7,956 bases of DNA from an uncultured Coriobacteriaceae bacterium (GTDB lineage Bacteria > Actinomycetota > Coriobacteriia > Coriobacteriales > Eggerthellaceae), in NCBI GenBank assembly GCA_902767025.1, contig CACXFZ010000004.1, positions 1 through 7,956 of the forward strand, read 5' to 3'. The position numbers and the translations under genes were made by a program. The notes beneath the pieces were generated by a model. The model searched no databases and had not been told where the DNA came from. It was given only the letters and a program-made list of their open reading frames with translations. Of this stretch, positions 4,972 through 7,956 are shown piece after piece; the first letter of the stretch is position 1; the number at the start of each line of letters is the position of its first letter.

Positions 4972-6294
4972 ATGGCGCTACCGAAATCTTACAACCGCTT
5001 GGAACTTGGGCAGGTGCTCTCCGCCTTGGGCGCCATCGCCGCAGGCGTCATCGTGGGCATGTGCCTGATCGACCCGAACCGCAGCGTGCTGGTCATGGCG
5101 CTTGCGGGCATGGCTTTCACGGCCTCGCTGCTGGTGTTCAGCCGCTTGCGCCTGTACCCCGACCGCGTGCGCGCCAAGCAGACCGAGGCCATGCTCGATC
5201 TGGCCCGGGGCACGCTCGACACGATGAGCGAGGGTCTGGACGTGGACGGCGCCCAGAAGGCGTGCGACCTGCTGCTCCCCGCCACGAACACGGTGGCCGT
5301 GGCCATCACCAGCCGCACGTCGATTCTGGGGTACTCCGGCGTGGACAAGGACCTCAACCCCACCAACGGGCCCATCCGCACGGCTGCCACGCACGACGTG
5401 ATCGAGCACGGCGAGATACGCGTCATCAAGACGGCGGCCGAAATCGGCTTCCCCATCGACCGCCACGTCATCAACGCGGCCGTCATCGTGCCGTTGCGCC
5501 AGGGTGGCGAGACCATCGGCACGCTGAAGTTCTACTACCCGCATCCGCGCAAGATCACCGAAACCCAGCTGTCGATCGCAGAGGGCTTCGGCGAGCTGCT
5601 GTCCAGCCAGCTGGACGCCTCGGCCCTCGAGGAACAGCACCAGATGGCCGTGTCGATGGAGCTCAAGGCCCTGCAGAGCCAGATCAACCCGCACTTCCTG
5701 TTCAACACGCTCAACACCATCGCCGCGCTCATCCGCACCGACCCCGCCAAAGCCCGCGACCTGGTGCGCGAGTTCGCCACGTTCTACCGGCGCACGCTGG
5801 AGGACTCCAGCGACCTGATCGCCCTGTCGCGCGAGGTCGACCAAGCCCAGCGCTACCTGATGCTCGAAGTCGCGCGGTTCGGCGAAGACCGCCTGCAGTT
5901 CTCGTCGTTCATCCCCGACGACGCTGCCAGCTGCCTGGTGCCATCGTTTGTGGTGCAGCCGCTCGTGGAAAACGCGGTGAAGCACGCGATGCCGTCGGAA
6001 GGGACGCTGCACATCGGCGTCGAGGCGCGTCGCGAAGGCAACGACCTCATCATCCAGATCATGGACGACGGCACGGGCATGAGTACCGAAGAGCGCGAGC
6101 GCATCAAGGAGCCCGACGACGGCGTGGGCCTGGGCATGGCCATGCGCAACATCAACGCGCGCATCAACAGCTACTACGGCGAGGAATCTTCAATGGACGT
6201 GGAAAGCGTCGAAGGCGAGGGCACCACCGTCGTGCTCTTCCTGAAGAACGCCTGCACGCGCAGCATCGGGTCGCTGGTATCCGTCGAGCACTAA
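4972..6294 (+). CDS. LytS-like sensor histidine kinase with GAF domain
   Basis: A 440-residue sensor kinase that should phosphorylate the LytTR regulator encoded just downstream. Two membrane helices (about 13-32 and 37-57) form a short hairpin anchor. They are followed by a GAF-type sensory domain (about 68-215), a His_kinase (PF06580) dimerisation region with the phospho-acceptor in QINPHFLFN (His241), and an HATPase domain with N-box PLVENAVKHA (330-339), G1 box DDGTGM (365-370) and G2 box GVGLGMAMRN (384-393). All catalytic motifs are intact. Classic LytS/YpdA proteins carry a multi-helix 5TMR-LYT sensor; here only two helices remain, so sensing is more likely cytoplasmic through GAF or within the membrane hairpin. 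The ligand is unknown. The start is the first ATG after the -10 box, with no SD. It ends 115 nt before the regulator gene, which has a separate promoter. Confidence 0.92.
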   Translation: MALPKSYNRLELGQVLSALGAIAAGVIVGMCLIDPNRSVLVMALAGMAFTASLLVFSRLRLYPDRVRAKQTEAMLDLARGTLDTMSEGLDVDGAQKACDLLLPATNTVAVAITSRTSILGYSGVDKDLNPTNGPIRTAATHDVIEHGEIRVIKTAAEIGFPIDRHVINAAVIVPLRQGGETIGTLKFYYPHPRKITETQLSIAEGFGELLSSQLDASALEEQHQMAVSMELKALQSQINPHFLFNTLNTIAALIRTDPAKARDLVREFATFYRRTLEDSSDLIALSREVDQAQRYLMLEVARFGEDRLQFSSFIPDDAASCLVPSFVVQPLVENAVKHAMPSEGTLHIGVEARREGNDLIIQIMDDGTGMSTEERERIKEPDDGVGLGMAMRNINARINSYYGEESSMDVESVEGEGTTVVLFLKNACTRSIGSLVSVEH

Positions 6295-6314
6295 CCTTCC
6301 CCGTGCGGATGGTC

Positions 6315-6320
6315 TATAAT
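6315..6320 (+). promoter_or_regulatory. -10 box of the regulator-isomerase operon
   Basis: A perfect TATAAT, 21 nt after the kinase stop codon, with predicted transcription start near 6327 and a leader of about 83 nt before the GTG start. No TTGACA-like -35 is seen at 16-18 bp. A perfect -10 without a -35 may mean activator dependence, for example by the LytTR protein itself; that is inference. Confidence 0.6.
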
Positions 6321-6351
6321 GAAGTGGCTTTCGATACAGATCATCCTTGCG

Positions 6352-6388
6352 TGCCCGCCCGGGTGCCCAGCGGCATAAGGGGCGGGCA
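6352..6388 (+). promoter_or_regulatory. GC-rich stem in the regulator mRNA leader
   Basis: TGCCCGCCC (6352-6360) is a perfect 9-bp complement of GGGCGGGCA (6380-6388) around a 19-nt loop. It ends 8 nt before the SD GAGAGGAG (6397-6404). No T-run follows, so it is not an intrinsic terminator. It could tune translation, stabilise the 5' end, or bind a protein. No known riboswitch was recognised. Confidence 0.5.
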
Positions 6389-6409
6389 TCACTAACGAGA
6401 GGAGCCAGC

Positions 6410-7123
6410 GTGCTCAAGGCAATCATCGTCGATGACGAAAAGCCTGCCCGCTCGGAACTGCGGTTCATGCTCGACGAGCTCGGGCAAACCGAAGTCGTGG
6501 CTGAAGCGGCCAGCGTGCGCGAAGCCATCGAAAAGCTCAAGGAATATCCGTGCGACGTGATGTTCCTGGACATCAACATGCCTGAAGCCAGCGGCCTGCA
6601 GCTGGCCGAAGCGCTGCAGCGCCTGAAGTTCCCGCCTGCCGTGGTGTTCGTGAGCGCCTACAGCGAGCATGCGATCGAGGCATTCAAGGTCAATGCAACC
6701 GACTACCTGCTCAAGCCCGTGGATTCCGAGCGCCTGTCCCAGGCGATCCAGCGCGTGCGCGAGCACGTGACCCTGCACGCGAAGGTGCAGAAGCTCGAGC
6801 GCATTCCGGTGGAAAAGGCCGGCAAGAAGATACTCATCGGCATCGACACCATCCGCTTCGTGATGGCTCGCGACGACTACGCCTACCTGCAAACCGACAC
6901 CGACCGCTATTTCAGCACGGTCAGCCTGGCCCAGCTCGAAAAGCGCCTGGACGGCCACGGGTTCTTCCGCGTGCACCGCGGCTATTTGGTGAACCTGTCG
7001 ATGGTCTCGGAAGTCGAATCGGTCAGCGGGGGCACGCTGCTTTTGTCCCTAGACGGCTGCGACGAGAAGATTCCCGTGTCGCGCCGTCGCGTTTCCGCAT
7101 TGAAGAAGGCCCTCAGGCTCTAG
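6410..7123 (+). CDS. LytTR-family response regulator
   Basis: A 237-residue DNA-binding response regulator, the probable partner of the upstream kinase. Receiver domain, about 1-120: acidic pair D8/D9 in IIVDDE, phospho-acceptor Asp54 in FLDINMP, conserved Ser82 in VFVSAYS and Lys102 in YLLKPVD. A linker at about 121-135 leads to a LytTR DNA-binding domain at about 137-235 containing the family's FFRVHRGYLVNL (185-196) and the closing IPVSRRR (221-227). Length is typical for LytR/AgrA/YpdB-type regulators. The GTG at 6410 is chosen because GAGAGGAG lies 5 nt upstream and the receiver begins immediately (VLKAIIVDDE); an in-frame TTG at 6347 would put the leader stem inside the protein. LytTR regulators bind paired direct repeats; I found no convincing pair nearby. 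It is likely co-transcribed with the isomerase gene that follows. Confidence 0.94.
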   Translation: MLKAIIVDDEKPARSELRFMLDELGQTEVVAEAASVREAIEKLKEYPCDVMFLDINMPEASGLQLAEALQRLKFPPAVVFVSAYSEHAIEAFKVNATDYLLKPVDSERLSQAIQRVREHVTLHAKVQKLERIPVEKAGKKILIGIDTIRFVMARDDYAYLQTDTDRYFSTVSLAQLEKRLDGHGFFRVHRGYLVNLSMVSEVESVSGGTLLLSLDGCDEKIPVSRRRVSALKKALRL

Positions 7124-7132
7124 GAGTACATC

Positions 7133-7956
7133 ATGCTGCATGGCGAAATCGACCGGGGGTACCCGTCGGTCAAGACCCTGGTGAAAGACCGGGTGGCAAG
7201 CCGCGTTCATCGCAAGGACAGCTCGCTCTACGACTTCAGCGACCAGGCCCGCCAGGTTGCCGATGAGTTCATGGGTTGGGTCGACCTGGCCACCAACCCG
7301 CCGGTTCCCATCGAGCAGATCGAAGCCTTCGCCCAGGAGGTCTTCGACGAGGGGTACCAGTTCGTGCTGCTCATCGGCGAGGGCGGCTCGACGCAGGCGC
7401 CCATGACCATCACGAAGTACAACAGCGTCGACACCAACGCGCTGACGTTTCGCGTGCTCGACTCGGTGTCGCCGGTGCGCGTGCGTTCGACCTTCGCCGA
7501 GTTCGACCTGAACAAGACGCTGGTGATCATCTCGTCCAAGAGCGGTACGACCATCGAGCCGCGCAGCGTGCTGCATGCGGTGTACGGGGAAATGGTCCAG
7601 CACATGCCCGCCGACCAGGTGGGCAGGCATCTGGTGGCCATCACCGACCCGGGCAGCGAGCTGGAAGAGCTTGCCAAGAGCGAAGGCTGGCGCCAGGTGT
7701 TTCTGGGCGAGCCCAGTGTGGGCGGCCGCTACAGCGCGCTTTCGGTGTTCGGCTTGGTTCCCGCCGCGCTGGTGGGCATCAACCTGGGCGAGTACATCGA
7801 GCATGCGCGTCAGGCCGAGGCGCTGTGCAGCGAAGATTCCATCGACAACCCGGCGAGCATCCTGGCCGCCTACCTGTACGACAACTACGTCGACGGGCGC
7901 GACAAGTTCTGCTTCCTCACCCCCAAGCGCGGGCGCGTGCTGGGTCTTTGGATCGA
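7133..7956 (+). CDS. pgi: Glucose-6-phosphate isomerase, 3' end outside window
   Basis: The first 274 residues of a SIS-domain phosphoglucose isomerase interconverting glucose 6-phosphate and fructose 6-phosphate in the cytoplasm. Diagnostic pieces are IISSKSGTTIEPRSV (132-146), the phosphate-binding SKSGTT loop, and VGGRYSALSVFGLVPAAL (196-213), the GGR[FY]S signature containing the catalytic-site Arg199. The first SIS region reads LLIGEGGSTQAP (79-90) where most isomerases have GIGGSxLGP, an unusual Glu for Ile. The overall wording is closest to the isomerase half of transaldolase-isomerase fusions, but here only about 30 residues precede the domain, so no transaldolase is fused at the N-terminus. 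The ATG has AGGAG at 7122-7126, 6 nt upstream, overlapping the TAG of the regulator gene, a sign of translational coupling. The frame stays open to the last base. Confidence 0.88.
   Translation, partial: MLHGEIDRGYPSVKTLVKDRVASRVHRKDSSLYDFSDQARQVADEFMGWVDLATNPPVPIEQIEAFAQEVFDEGYQFVLLIGEGGSTQAPMTITKYNSVDTNALTFRVLDSVSPVRVRSTFAEFDLNKTLVIISSKSGTTIEPRSVLHAVYGEMVQHMPADQVGRHLVAITDPGSELEELAKSEGWRQVFLGEPSVGGRYSALSVFGLVPAALVGINLGEYIEHARQAEALCSEDSIDNPASILAAYLYDNYVDGRDKFCFLTPKRGRVLGLWI

Noticed and set aside
4401..6395. 664-codon + strand frame overlapping exporter and kinase
   Set aside because: An R/A/G/H-rich shadow in another frame of two genes with intact family motifs.
6347..6409. Upstream TTG start extending the response regulator by 21 residues
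   Set aside because: The extension runs through the leader stem and the SD; receiver homology begins right at the GTG with a good SD.
6295..6409. LytTR binding sites (paired direct repeats) near the regulator promoter
   Set aside because: No pair of similar 9-mers at the expected spacing was found by eye.
7049..7804. Minus-strand open frame opposite the isomerase
   Set aside because: Shadow of a + frame that carries SKSGTT and GGRYS signatures and a good SD.
1..7956. CRISPR array, tRNA, IS element or prophage signature
   Set aside because: No regularly spaced repeats, cloverleaf-like gene, transposase or phage protein could be recognised. The composition is uniform across the window.

Overview
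The window looks like a chromosomal segment of a high-GC actinobacterium. The best guess is a Coriobacteriia/Eggerthellaceae-type gut anaerobe. Three things point that way: strong G/C at third codon positions, a QueT-type queuosine-precursor transporter next to LytS/LytTR signalling genes, and sigma70-like TATAAT/TACAAT -10 boxes in front of many genes. This assignment is an inference from gene content and composition, not from a marker gene. All recognisable genes are on the + strand.

Layout: (1) 1-333 is the 3' end of an AICAR transformylase gene (purH), followed directly by a 50-nt imperfect hairpin resembling a REP element (341-390). (2) 495-1928 encodes a single-pass membrane protein with a disordered Pro/Gln-rich cytoplasmic tail and a probable DUF4163/DUF3298 (RsiV/PdaC-like) outer domain, with its own promoter. 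(3) 1986-2684 holds a promoter, an approximately 85-nt structured leader that can be drawn as an H-type pseudoknot, and queT. (4) 2712-4905 is a promoter followed by two tightly packed genes: an unassigned GT2-like cytoplasmic glycosyltransferase and a TauE/SafE-family exporter. (5) 4959-6294 is a LytS-like sensor histidine kinase whose -10 box lies only 7 nt before the ATG, which predicts a leaderless mRNA. (6) 6315-7956 is a promoter, a leader with a 9-bp GC-rich stem, a LytTR-family response regulator, and 9 nt later a glucose-6-phosphate isomerase gene that runs off the right edge. The isomerase SD overlaps the regulator's stop codon.

How the genes may work together: the kinase and regulator are almost certainly a cognate pair, but each has its own promoter. 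The regulator appears to be co-transcribed with a glycolytic isomerase, so the pair may be linked to sugar metabolism. The queT leader is the best candidate for an undescribed regulatory element: the gene is classically preq1-controlled, the predicted 5' end coincides with the start of the structured region, and the sequence does not match the preQ1 aptamer consensus that I can recall. No CRISPR array, tRNA, rRNA, insertion sequence or prophage gene is visible.
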